DNA from: Methanosarcina sp. 2.H.T.1A.6
GTDB taxonomy: Archaea > Halobacteriota > Methanosarcinia > Methanosarcinales > Methanosarcinaceae
Direction: 5' to 3'
Length of the DNA: 64,000 nt
Assembly: GCF_000979455.1 (NCBI RefSeq)
Contig: NZ_JJOY01000030.1
Location: 62,001-126,000, forward strand
The position numbers were made by a program, and so were the translations under genes. Below, one piece after another: positions 55,906 to 64,000 of this stretch (within the stretch, counting starts at the first letter, position 1; each line of letters opens with the position of its first letter). Below the pieces are notes generated by a model that worked only from the letters and a program-made list of their open reading frames with translations, did no database searches and was not told where the DNA came from.

Positions 55906-56517
55906 GTGAGAAAAGTTATAATGTTTAATCGAGTTTCTGTTGACGGCTTTTTTGCCGGGCCTAACGGAGAAATCGACTGGTTTATAGCGGACCACGAACT
56001 TGACAGAGCGTTGCATGAAATGAGGCAACCCAATGCGGCTTTACCCGATATGGTTTTGCTTGGCAGAGTGACCTATCAGCTGTTTGAAAGTGTCTGGCCA
56101 AAGGTAGCTGCTGACCCGGAAGCTCCCAGAGAAGCACGGGCTATTGCCGACGAATTAAATCAGATGACCAAAGTGGTTTTTTCGAAAACTTTGAAAGAAG
56201 TTACCTGGGAGAATACCAGACTGGTCAAAGGCAATGTCGCAGAAGAGGTAAGCAGGTTAAAACAGGAAAAAGGTTCTGATATCCTGATATTTGGCAGCGG
56301 CACGATTGTACGGCAACTTACTGCTGAAGGGTTGATTGATGAATATTTGTTTGCTGTAACTCCTGTTATTTTGGGAATAGGAAAACCACTGTTTAAGGAC
56401 GTCAAAAAATCAAATCTTAAGCTTTTAGAAACAAGAAGTTTCAAATCCGGAAACGTTTTGCTTCGCTATGGAACTGAAAAAGGAATATTCCGTCCTCCAG
56501 TTCAGAGAAGCGACTGA
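55906..56517 (+). CDS. RibD_C-type dihydrofolate-reductase-like protein
   Basis: 203 aa. RKVIMFNRVSVDGFFAGPNGEIDWF (about 2-26) and LLGRVTYQLFESVWP, KVVFSKTLKEVTW, DILIFGSGTIVRQLTAEGLIDEYLFAVTPVILG are the RibD_C/DHFR-fold pattern shared with bacterial dihydrofolate-reductase-like enzymes (YyaP/YwjB type). The nucleotide is probably NADPH; the substrate is unknown. It starts at GTG 55906 (GGAG only 1 nt before), with an ATG at 55921 as an alternative. Confidence 0.86.
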   Translation: MRKVIMFNRVSVDGFFAGPNGEIDWFIADHELDRALHEMRQPNAALPDMVLLGRVTYQLFESVWPKVAADPEAPREARAIADELNQMTKVVFSKTLKEVTWENTRLVKGNVAEEVSRLKQEKGSDILIFGSGTIVRQLTAEGLIDEYLFAVTPVILGIGKPLFKDVKKSNLKLLETRSFKSGNVLLRYGTEKGIFRPPVQRSD

Positions 56518-56597
56518 TAATAGAAAAAACTTGTGTAATTTTAGGGGGATTAAAATATGCAAAATTTCAAGAAGAGACCTGATTTGGGGAAGGCCTT

Positions 56598-57131
56598 ATG
56601 AAATCCAGTACTCAAAAAATAGCACCGTGTTTGACCTTCAATGACCAGGCCGAAGAGGCAGCGAATTTCTACGTCTCGGCCTTTTCTGCCATATTTGAAA
56701 ATTCAAAGATTCTAAATACTGCTCGCTATAGCAAAGAAGAACTTGCAGCTCTTTCGTACTTACCCGAAGATATTCGACCCGGACCTGCAGGCAGCATAAG
56801 AACCGTTAGATTCCTGCTCAATGGATAGGAAATTGAAGCGGTTAATGGGGGAAACTTTTTTAATTTCTGTGAGGGCATGTCGCTGTACGTCAGATGCGAG
56901 AGCCAGAAGGAAATAGACTGGCTCTGGGAAAAGCTGTCGGAAGGCGGAGAGAAAAGCCAATGCGGCTGGCTTAAAGATAAATACGGCGTGTCGTGGCAGA
57001 TTGCACCTGCCATTGTAGACGAAATGCTGAATGATCCTGATCCTGAAAAATCAAACAGGGTCATTATTGCAATCTATGGGATGAAAAAATACGATATTGA
57101 AGCTCTGAAGAGGACATATGAGGGAAGGTGA
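56598..57131 (+). CDS. PhnB-like (3-dmu-9_3-mt) protein with an in-frame amber codon
   Basis: A 177-aa reading frame divided by one TAG at 56826-56828. Before it: MKSSTQKIAPCLTFNDQAEEAANFYVSAF...IRTVRFLLNG. After it, same frame: EIEAVNGGNFFNF, then MSLYVRCESQKEIDWLWEKL and GWLKDKYGVSWQIAP. Both halves belong to one vicinal-oxygen-chelate domain. Family members usually have Gln at the site (NGQEF-type), so CAG to TAG fits a single change. In Methanosarcina, TAG can be read as pyrrolysine, so this may be a full-length Pyl protein or a nonsense mutation leaving 76 aa. The whole gene ends with TGA at 57131. Confidence 0.8.
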
Positions 57132-57139
57132 AGGAACAC

Positions 57140-57550
57140 ATGCAAGAAGAACAGGTTTTGCATATAAATCCCAATGGTCTACCCAGAAATCCGGCATTCA
57201 CCAACGTAATTGTCGTGACCGGCCAGGTAAAGACGATTTACATCGGGGGGCAGGACGCAGTAGATGCTTCCGGAACAATTGTTGGAAAAGGCGACATCAA
57301 AAAGCAGACGGAACAGGTTTTAGCCAATCTACAAACGGCACTGCAAGCTGGCGGTGCTGAACTGGAGCATGTAGTCAAATGGAACGTATACGTAGTTCAG
57401 GGACAACCTCTCCAGCCAGGTTTTGAAGCATTCCAGCAATTATGGGGTCAAAGACCTGGTCCACCAGCCATTACCATGGTCTTTGTATCGGGATTGGCAA
57501 ACCCGGATTTCCTGGTAGAAATGGACGCTATTGCTGTTGTGCCTCAATAA
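57140..57550 (+). CDS. RidA-family (YjgF) protein
   Basis: 136 aa. YIGGQDAVDASGTIVGKGDIKKQTEQVLANLQTALQAGGAELEHVVKWNVYV and AITMVFVSGLANPDFLVEMDAIAVV match the RidA/YjgF family, enamine/imine deaminases and related proteins. The family's catalytic Arg before the terminal EMDA motif is replaced here (RPGPPAITM has the Arg several residues upstream), so the activity may differ. ATG 57140 is chosen (AAGGA 4 nt before); a GTG at 57128 overlaps the previous stop. Confidence 0.87.
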   Translation: MQEEQVLHINPNGLPRNPAFTNVIVVTGQVKTIYIGGQDAVDASGTIVGKGDIKKQTEQVLANLQTALQAGGAELEHVVKWNVYVVQGQPLQPGFEAFQQLWGQRPGPPAITMVFVSGLANPDFLVEMDAIAVVPQ

Positions 57551-57721
57551 TGAATACGAGGTTTCACACTCAGATGCGGTTAATGTATAGAACTTTGCTG
57601 CAACTAAATGGGCGCTGGGGAAGGTAAGGTGAGCATAACTTACAAGCTTTACGAATTACAGACCAGGTAAAACACGAATCAAAGGGGAATAAACACAAAC
57701 TGATAAGAGGGAGCCAGAATC

Positions 57722-58123
57722 ATGCAAAAAATTACTACACTCCTCATGTTTGATGGGCAGGCTGAAGAAGCAATGAACTTTTACACTTCACTTTTTGAGA
57801 AGTCGGAAATCCTGAGCATTACTCGCTACGAACCAAATGAAGCGGGCACTGGAGGAACAGTTATGCACGCCACGTTCTCGCTTTTCGGGCAGGAGTTCAT
57901 GTGTATCGATAGCAGTGCAACTCATGAGTTTACGTTTACTCCTGCCATGTCACTCTATGTGAACTGTCAAACAAAAGAAGAAATCAGTCAACTCTTTGTG
58001 AAGTTATCTCAGGACGGACAGGTACTCATGACATTAGATCGCTATCCGTTCAGTGAATTGTTCGCCTGGATTTCCGACAGATATGGCGTTTCCTGGCAAT
58101 TAAACTTACCCAGAAATCCATAA
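57722..58123 (+). CDS. PhnB-like VOC-fold protein
   Basis: 133 aa, a paralogue of the amber-interrupted gene: KITTLLMFDGQAEEAMNFYTSLFE at the start, a middle GQEFMCIDS with Gln where the other gene has the TAG, then MSLYVNCQTKEEISQLFVKL and ISDRYGVSWQLN. This family lies near glyoxalase/bleomycin-resistance (VOC) proteins; the reaction is not known. GGGAG lies about 8 nt before the ATG. Confidence 0.9.
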   Translation: MQKITTLLMFDGQAEEAMNFYTSLFEKSEILSITRYEPNEAGTGGTVMHATFSLFGQEFMCIDSSATHEFTFTPAMSLYVNCQTKEEISQLFVKLSQDGQVLMTLDRYPFSELFAWISDRYGVSWQLNLPRNP

Positions 58124-58252
58124 AAGTAAGTAATAACAAGGTAACAGGAAATAACAAAGGAACAGGAAGGATCGGGATTCAATCAGGCAAATATCTGAAT
58201 GTAAGTAACATAACATGTATGACATGTATTACGATCCAGGGGACTAAAGGCC

Positions 58253-59062
58253 ATGAACACCGGTAAATCACTTAAGAGATTACCCGTAAACTTCTTTTTT
58301 TTAGTTTTTGTTCTTTCCATTCCTTTCTGGCTGATTGGCGCACTGGCTGAACAGGGGCTTCCACTTCCGATAAATCTTCCCATGAGTGCGCTTTCGTTCG
58401 TTTGCCCGCTAATAGCGGCTTCAATCCTTGTGTATAGAGAAAACAGTCTTGCCGGAGTAAAACAGTTATTTAAGAAAACCCTCGATTATAAGAAAATCAA
58501 ACCAAAGATCTGGTATCTGCCCATCGTTTTGTTGATGCCGGTTATTATGTTGCTCTCCTACTGGGCGATGCGCCTGATGGGGCGACCACTCCCAGAACCG
58601 CAGATCCCATTTCTGGCGCTACCGCTATTTTTTGTCCTGTTCTTTATTCCCGCTGTATGTGAAGAGGCGGGCTGGATGGGATATGCCGCTGATTCCATGC
58701 GGTATCGTTGGAGCGCACTGGGGGCTGGCATTATCATGGGGCTGGTATGGGCATTGTGGCATGTCGTGGGGTGGTATTTTCAAGCCCACCATACTTTTAG
58801 ATGGACAGCAGGACAATTTCTCTCTACAGTAGCACTTCGAATCATTATTTTCTGGCTCTATAACAATACCGGGAGAAGTGTGTTTGCAGCAGTCCTCTTT
58901 CACGACATGATGAATGTCAGTGAATTTCTGTTTCCAAACTACGGGTCGCATTACAATCCGGTTATCACCGGAGCAATTTCCACAATTGTGGTTGCGGTCG
59001 TGACATTCCTCTGGGGCCCAAAAACGTTAGCCAGATTCAGGTATTCCCACTCGGTGGCTTGA
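58253..59062 (+). CDS. CPBP-family intramembrane endopeptidase
   Basis: 269 aa with about eight membrane helices. The three CPBP motifs appear in order: EEAGWMGY (EExxx, about 141-148), WALWHVVGW (about 169-177), and FHDMMN (about 216-221), supplying the Glu/His residues of the intramembrane active site. In bacteria CPBP proteins cut prenylated or signalling proteins or process bacteriocin-immunity targets. The Arg usually after EExx is Met here. Single gene within the cluster. Confidence 0.88.
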   Translation: MNTGKSLKRLPVNFFFLVFVLSIPFWLIGALAEQGLPLPINLPMSALSFVCPLIAASILVYRENSLAGVKQLFKKTLDYKKIKPKIWYLPIVLLMPVIMLLSYWAMRLMGRPLPEPQIPFLALPLFFVLFFIPAVCEEAGWMGYAADSMRYRWSALGAGIIMGLVWALWHVVGWYFQAHHTFRWTAGQFLSTVALRIIIFWLYNNTGRSVFAAVLFHDMMNVSEFLFPNYGSHYNPVITGAISTIVVAVVTFLWGPKTLARFRYSHSVA

Positions 59063-59202
59063 GACCAAGGCTTGATATTGGCTTAAGATTTGAGGGAAAA
59101 ATAATTAGCAGTAGTATAAAACAATGATTATAAAAACGGAGGGTAAAAATCAAACTTAAAAAATTTATACCGGATCGGAATAACAAAGGAGAGTGCATCA
59201 GG

Positions 59203-60030
59203 ATGAAAAGAATGCCCGATGAAAGAAATAACGGCATCAAAAGCGGCTATGTTCCCGTTAATGGGATAGATATGTATTATGAAATCCACGGCACTGGCAG
59301 ACCACTGGTTCTACTTCATGGCGCCTTGACAACAATTGAGACCTCTTTTGGAAAGTTTCTGCCATCCTTCTCAAAGACACAGCAGGTAATCGCGGTAGAG
59401 CAGCAGGCGCACGGGCATACAGCTGATATCGATCGTCCATTGACCTACGAGCAGATGGCTGAGGATACAGTAGCCCTTCTCAGACAGCTCAAGATAGAAA
59501 AAGCCGACTTATTCGGATATAGCATGGGAGCAGCCATTGCCCTGCAGATCGCTATCAAGCACCCGGATCTGGTACGCAAACTCGTGGCTGTTTCTGTCGC
59601 GTACAATAATGATGGGCTTTACCCCGAAATACTCCAGGGAGAAGAGAAACTGAAGCCTGAAGATCTCGATGGAACGGAGTGGCAAAAGGCCTACGCGAGG
59701 ATCGCACCAAATCCGGAACATTGGCCTGTGCTAATTGCCAAAGAGCAGCAACTTACGCGGGAATTTAAGGGTTGGGCACCTGATGAGATTCGGAAGATCG
59801 AGGCGCCCACGCTGATCATAATAGGGGATTCCGACATCGTCCGTCCCGAGCACGCAATTGAGATTTTCCTGTTGCTTGGAGGCGGCGTTCCCGGCGATCT
59901 CACGGGTCTTCCACGCTCCCGGCTCGCGGTGCTTCCCGGAACCACTCACGTTACGCTGGTGGAACGCGCCGATTGGCTGCTTTCGATGATTACAGAATTT
60001 CTCGACTCACCCATGCCGGAAACCAGGTGA
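59203..60030 (+). CDS. Alpha/beta hydrolase, copy 2
   Basis: 275 aa, close paralogue of the protein at 54416-55240: YYEIHGTGRPLVLLHGALT, nucleophile elbow GYSMGAA (Ser about 108), IIIGDSDIVRPEHA with an acid, and LPGTTHVTLV with the catalytic His. An extra inserted stretch (KPEDLDGTEWQKAYARIAPNPEHWP) forms part of the cap. Substrate unknown. AAAGGAG lies about 12 nt before the ATG at 59203. Confidence 0.9.
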   Translation: MKRMPDERNNGIKSGYVPVNGIDMYYEIHGTGRPLVLLHGALTTIETSFGKFLPSFSKTQQVIAVEQQAHGHTADIDRPLTYEQMAEDTVALLRQLKIEKADLFGYSMGAAIALQIAIKHPDLVRKLVAVSVAYNNDGLYPEILQGEEKLKPEDLDGTEWQKAYARIAPNPEHWPVLIAKEQQLTREFKGWAPDEIRKIEAPTLIIIGDSDIVRPEHAIEIFLLLGGGVPGDLTGLPRSRLAVLPGTTHVTLVERADWLLSMITEFLDSPMPETR

Positions 60031-60196
60031 TTGGTATTCTCTGGATGGCCGAAGACGGATTACAATTTGCAAACGAAGAGGCTGTTGAAAAAGTCCAGGA
60101 CACAGGCTAAAGCAGTAAACCTGAAAAAGTCCCCTAACAAAAAAAATAAGATTAAAAAGAAAATGGGGATATTCTTTATGAAATTGGGAGAACTTT

Positions 60197-63100
60197 ATGC
60201 AAAGGGCTGAAGGAAATCCATGCGGGGACACAGAAGGATACCTGAAAAAAATAATACTTGAAGCCGCAGGTGAAATGCCTGATTTCTATATCGAACCGTC
60301 TGCAAGAGAAATACTACCTATCACACGCCGGATTTTTGAGGAAAACACTTTTCTTGCCCATGAATTCAAAATTTCTCAGCTTGTCGAAAAAGAAAAGCGC
60401 CTGATAATTTACGGAGAAGCGGGTTCGGGAAAAACAAGTACTCTCAGGTGGCTGAATACCACCTGTGCCGGAGAATATCTCGAGAAAAAAGAAGAATACA
60501 TTCCTATTTATGTAACCCTTGATTCTTATGTTAAAGGTTCTTTTTATGCATATTTGAAAGCAAAAGCAAAACAAAAAGGGATTTTGGAACCTGATTTGAG
60601 AGAATTACTTGAAGGAAAAGCCCTGTTGCTTTTAGACGGGCTTGACATGCTCAGATCTTCCGAGAACTTTTCTCCCCTTGACGAAATTTCCGATTTCATT
60701 TCCGATCATGAAGACTGCAGATACGCTATCGCCTCAAGACACAGCCCCTCCGGCAGCATAAAAAGTACGTTTGCCGTTTGCAAGCTTGAGAAATTCTCAG
60801 ATGAAAAAATAGAACTCTTCATAGAGAGTTCCGTCCCTAAAAGAAGACAGGCAAAAATTCTGAAAAGCAGAAGCCTGAATAAAACCAATTCACATCCTTT
60901 TCTCCGAAACCCCCTGCTGCTCAAACTCTGGATTAAAACTTCAATCGCCGGAATGAGGATGGTGGGAAAAGAGAGACTTAATCAGGAGCTTACTTATTTT
61001 GACCCTGAATTTATCCCCTCCAATCGGGCAGAACTTTATCAGGCTTTTATTTCAGAGCTTTTCAGGAATTCCGGGACTAAAGAAGATTTCTTCAGTTCCG
61101 AAAAGATACTCTCCCTGAAAGAAAGCAAAGATATGGAAAACTGCGGCCCGGGAAGCGGAGATTTGAGAAACTCTGAAAAACTACCTGCCAAAAGTACTCA
61201 GAGAACGGGCTCGGAAAAAATAGATTTTGAAAGAATAGAGATTGAAAATTTTCTAATGGACCTGGCATTCAAGCTCCAGTGCGAGCACAGGCTTTCATGC
61301 AAGTACGGATACGCCCTTAAAACCGCAGAAAAGTATACAAAACAAAATCCATCTGGAAAAAAAGAATCTAAAAAAACAGAAGCAAGAAAGCTTCTCAAGG
61401 CCTGCTTCGAGCTGGGACTCCTGACCAGAAACCGTTCTGAAGTAAGGTTCGGGATAAACCGGGACCTTCAGGAATACTATGCAGCTCTAAAGCTGAAGCA
61501 ATACTTTGAACAAGGAATGGAAATCTCAGAAACATTCGGGAACCCGGGATGGGAAAATGTTGTGATATTTATCTCGGAAATGGTCGAATCAGGAGAAGAA
61601 CTGGTAAGCTCCGTAATTTTGAACAAAAACCTGGAACTTGCTTCAAAATGTGCCGCGAAAACCAGCCTCGAAACAAAAGAAAAATTATGTTCGTTACTTG
61701 CCGGAAAACTGGACAGCAGGTACACAATGGAAAAAATGAGAGTAATCCAGAGCCTCGGGAGGCTCGGAGACTGTGGAATTGAAGCCATTTCAGGAGTGTT
61801 TGAATACGGAGACACGGGAGTAAAAAGAGAAGCTATAAGGATTCTCGGGGAGACAAGATCGGAAATGGCCCTTGTCCCCCTGACAGCTGCATTTTGGGAT
61901 GAGGATTACTCTGTGAGGGTCGAAACCGTAAAGGCTCTCAGTATGATAGGGTCGGAAAAAGCTGTTGAACTTCTGACAAATGCACTGGCGGATGAGAACC
62001 GGGCTGTCCGCCTGGAAGCAACCGATGCATTGATGCGGATAGAGTCAGAAAAAGCTCTTGAAATCCTTGTTTCCGCACTTGGAGATAAAGATGATTTTGT
62101 CCGTTTTGGGGCTATGGGAGCTCTGGGCAGGGCAAACCCTCAAAAAGCGGCAGCCTCTCTCATAAAAGCATTTAAGGAAGAGAATAAACTTGTTCAGCTG
62201 GGAGCTGCCGAGGCCCTGGGTCAGATGAGATCAGAAAAAGCTGTCGAACCGTTCATGGATGCCCTGCAGGATGAGGACGAATTTGTACGATGGATAGCGA
62301 TAAAGGCACTTGGAAAAATAAAATCGGATAAAACCCCTGATACCTTTACCTGTACACTTGGCGATAAAAGCCATTTCGTCCGAAGAGAAGCAGCAAAGGC
62401 GCTCGGGATGTTAGGTTCGGGGAAAACACTTGATCTCCTCGTTTCCGCGCTTTCGGATGAGAACGAATTCGTAAGAAAGGCAGCTACTGAAGCCCTCGGA
62501 GAGAGAGGACCCGAAATTGCAGGCTCAAATACAGCTGTTGGTGCACTTGTAAAGAGGCTCGGGGATGAAAGCCATTTAGTCAGGTTGGAAGCGGCAAAGG
62601 CACTCGGAATGGCAAGGTCCAGGGAAGCTGTTACCCCTCTTCTTCTGGTACTGGGGGATGAAAACCGGTTTGTCCGAAAAGAAGCAGCAAAAGCACTCGG
62701 GCAGCTGGAACCCGAAAAAGTCCTTGAACTGCTTATTCATGCGCTTGAGTCAGGTAACCATTTTATGAGGCAGGGGGCAGTACGAGCCCTGAGGCAGATG
62801 AGTTCTGATGAGACCCGGAACCAGATATCGGATAAAGTCTTCGACATTCTTGATAATGCCTTTCAGGATGAAGATAAGCTTGTACGGAGGGAAGCAGCCA
62901 GAGCTCTGGAAAATATATCCAGAAACAGGCCTGAAAGAGCCTTTCAATCCCTGATTAATGCGCTTGACGATGAAGACGAAGAGGTCAGGAGGCTGCTGGC
63001 CGGGGTACTGGGGTGCCTGGGTTCTGAGACAGCTGTTCCCAAGTTGATCAGGGCTCTCAAGTCCGAAGATGAAACTGTGCGGCGGTTTGCAGCTGAAGCC

Positions 63101-63628
63101 CTTGGGCAAATAAGATCCAAAAAAGTCCTTAAGCCCCTGATAGATACCATGTTTTTCGATGCATCTGGAGTTGTGAAAGGAGAAGCAGCCAGAGCTCTTG
63201 GAAAAGTAAAATCCAGAAAAGCCGTAGAACCTCTTATTGACGCCCTCCTTGATGAAAACAATGAAGGCAGATGGGGAGCTGCCGAAGCCCTAGGCAGGAT
63301 TAAAGCTGAAACTGCAGTTGGACCCCTTATTCTCGCTCTTGCCGATAGAGACGACTTTACACGGTTTGCTGCAGCAAAAGCTCTTGGCAGAATAAAACCC
63401 AAAAAAGCTATCGAACCTTTGATTAACGCACTCTATGACCGGAACCGCTTTGTAAAAGCAGAAGCTACCGGAGCCCTCATGAAAATCTGTACGAAAGAAG
63501 ATAAAGATCGGATGCAGGTATTACTTGCTTCAGAAAATGAGCTTGCGGCAAATCTCGCGTTCGAAATCCTGGAAGAAATTGAAATGCAGGAAGTATCGAA
63601 AACCCGGCTGTTTCCGGATTTGCAGTAA
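60197..63628 (+). CDS. NACHT-type NTPase with long C-terminal HEAT-repeat array
   Basis: 1143 aa. A short N-terminal region (1-65) is followed by a STAND/NACHT NTPase: Walker A GEAGSGKT (73-80), Walker B LLLLDGLDML (143-152), a sensor-like stretch YAIASRHSPSGS and a helical part containing NPLLLKLWIKTS. From about residue 500 to the end, about twenty HEAT/PBS-lyase-type repeats of about 31 aa (pattern D..VR..AA.ALG....EKA...L...L.DE) form a solenoid. NTPase plus repeat sensor is the NLR-like layout of many bacterial and archaeal anti-phage proteins (Avs-like), but no effector domain is recognised at the N-terminus; function unproven. Confidence 0.88.
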   Translation: MQRAEGNPCGDTEGYLKKIILEAAGEMPDFYIEPSAREILPITRRIFEENTFLAHEFKISQLVEKEKRLIIYGEAGSGKTSTLRWLNTTCAGEYLEKKEEYIPIYVTLDSYVKGSFYAYLKAKAKQKGILEPDLRELLEGKALLLLDGLDMLRSSENFSPLDEISDFISDHEDCRYAIASRHSPSGSIKSTFAVCKLEKFSDEKIELFIESSVPKRRQAKILKSRSLNKTNSHPFLRNPLLLKLWIKTSIAGMRMVGKERLNQELTYFDPEFIPSNRAELYQAFISELFRNSGTKEDFFSSEKILSLKESKDMENCGPGSGDLRNSEKLPAKSTQRTGSEKIDFERIEIENFLMDLAFKLQCEHRLSCKYGYALKTAEKYTKQNPSGKKESKKTEARKLLKACFELGLLTRNRSEVRFGINRDLQEYYAALKLKQYFEQGMEISETFGNPGWENVVIFISEMVESGEELVSSVILNKNLELASKCAAKTSLETKEKLCSLLAGKLDSRYTMEKMRVIQSLGRLGDCGIEAISGVFEYGDTGVKREAIRILGETRSEMALVPLTAAFWDEDYSVRVETVKALSMIGSEKAVELLTNALADENRAVRLEATDALMRIESEKALEILVSALGDKDDFVRFGAMGALGRANPQKAAASLIKAFKEENKLVQLGAAEALGQMRSEKAVEPFMDALQDEDEFVRWIAIKALGKIKSDKTPDTFTCTLGDKSHFVRREAAKALGMLGSGKTLDLLVSALSDENEFVRKAATEALGERGPEIAGSNTAVGALVKRLGDESHLVRLEAAKALGMARSREAVTPLLLVLGDENRFVRKEAAKALGQLEPEKVLELLIHALESGNHFMRQGAVRALRQMSSDETRNQISDKVFDILDNAFQDEDKLVRREAARALENISRNRPERAFQSLINALDDEDEEVRRLLAGVLGCLGSETAVPKLIRALKSEDETVRRFAAEALGQIRSKKVLKPLIDTMFFDASGVVKGEAARALGKVKSRKAVEPLIDALLDENNEGRWGAAEALGRIKAETAVGPLILALADRDDFTRFAAAKALGRIKPKKAIEPLINALYDRNRFVKAEATGALMKICTKEDKDRMQVLLASENELAANLAFEILEEIEMQEVSKTRLFPDLQ

Positions 63629-63739
63629 ATACAGAAAAAGGAAAGATTTGAATGAGGCGATAAAAGCGATAATAGTGATTTAAAAAATTTAAAAAATCGG
63701 TTTAAAAAATATCATTTTCAAAACATCGGAGCCAGAAAA

Positions 63740-64000
63740 ATGGAAAGAAATCTCAGGAAAAATTTTCTTAACGCCCTTCACGGAAATCCCGTTGACATGA
63801 CCCCTGCCCTTTCTGTCACCCAGACCGGAACAGTTGAACTTATGGACCTTACCGGCGCCGCCTGGCCAGCCGCCCATTCCGACCCGGAAAAGATGACAGC
63901 CCTTGCTCTTGCAGGCCACGAAATTGCGGGCCTTGAAGCCGTCCGCTACCCCTACTGTCTTACCGTGCTTGCCGAAACCATGGGCTGCAATGTGCGGATG
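63740..64000 (+). CDS. Methylcobamide:CoM methyltransferase (MtaA/MtbA type), 5' part
   Basis: The first 87 codons are in the window: MERNLRKNFLNALHGNPVDMT, then PALSVTQTGTVELMDLTGAAWPAA, DPEKMTALALAGHEIAGLEAVRYPYCLTVLAETMG. This is the uroporphyrinogen-decarboxylase-fold methyltransferase family of MtaA and MtbA, which move a methyl group from a corrinoid protein to coenzyme M in methylotrophic methanogenesis; the catalytic zinc ligands lie further on. Which substrate system (methanol or methylamine) it serves is not visible here. The gene continues past 64000. Confidence 0.9.
   Translation, partial: MERNLRKNFLNALHGNPVDMTPALSVTQTGTVELMDLTGAAWPAAHSDPEKMTALALAGHEIAGLEAVRYPYCLTVLAETMGCNVRM

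Overview
This window is from a methanogenic archaeon of the genus Methanosarcina. The acetate kinase-phosphotransacetylase pair with the divergent iron-sulfur flavoprotein gene, the S-layer duplication-domain proteins, the ADP-dependent sugar kinases, and a methylcobamide:CoM methyltransferase entering at the right edge all point there. So do the AT-rich intergenic regions full of short tandem repeats. The species cannot be fixed from the sequence alone.

Layout. 1-4.0 kb: the end of an endonuclease IV-type gene faces a four-gene cobalt/nickel ECF transporter operon (cbiM-cbiN-cbiQ-cbiO). 4.0-9.1 kb: a possible MITE-like inverted-repeat element, a DedA-like membrane protein, a large S-layer protein and a queuosine-precursor-type transporter. 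9.6-18.7 kb: housekeeping genes, namely CCA-adding enzyme, 8-oxoguanine glycosylase, two ADP-dependent kinase paralogues, an argC-CBS-argJ arginine cluster and an archaeal pilin-like protein. 19-33.3 kb: a defence-type island with hsdM, hsdS and hsdR. Between and around them lie a Schlafen/AlbA-HTH protein, two helical paralogues of unknown function, a DUF6884-like protein and a GIY-YIG protein. The hsdS module is AT-rich in its recognition domains and is flanked by imperfect inverted repeats. 34-42.6 kb: two small heat-shock proteins, an MFS transporter, AMMECR1, phosphoglycerate kinase, a family-4-like uracil-DNA glycosylase, twin ferredoxins, an HTH regulator and a truncated S-layer-related secreted protein. 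42.9-45.9 kb: a three-gene envelope operon (membrane-anchored HTH, CARDB-like protein, HEAT-repeat lipoprotein). 46.3-52.4 kb: an ATP-grasp acyl-CoA synthetase subunit, ackA, pta, isf and a ClC channel with CBS domains; ackA and pta activate acetate for methanogenesis. 53-60 kb: a run of ten small bacterial-type genes, all on one strand (AHSA1, ABM, two alpha/beta hydrolases, DUF1579-like, RibD_C-type reductase, two PhnB-like, RidA, CPBP). One carries a frameshift and one an in-frame amber codon. 60.2-63.6 kb: a NACHT-type NTPase with a long HEAT array, an NLR-like architecture. 63.7 kb to the end: start of an MtaA/MtbA-type methyltransferase.

The observations most worth following are these. 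(1) An in-frame TAG splits a PhnB-like gene, in a genus where TAG can encode pyrrolysine. (2) The type I restriction island carries interleaved accessory genes and an inverted-repeat-bounded, compositionally mosaic hsdS module. (3) A block of four consecutive hairpins lies just upstream of hsdR. (4) Several tandem repeats appear to have grown out of the last codons and stop codon of genes (argJ, hsp20, pfkC). (5) A NACHT-HEAT protein is present in an archaeon.
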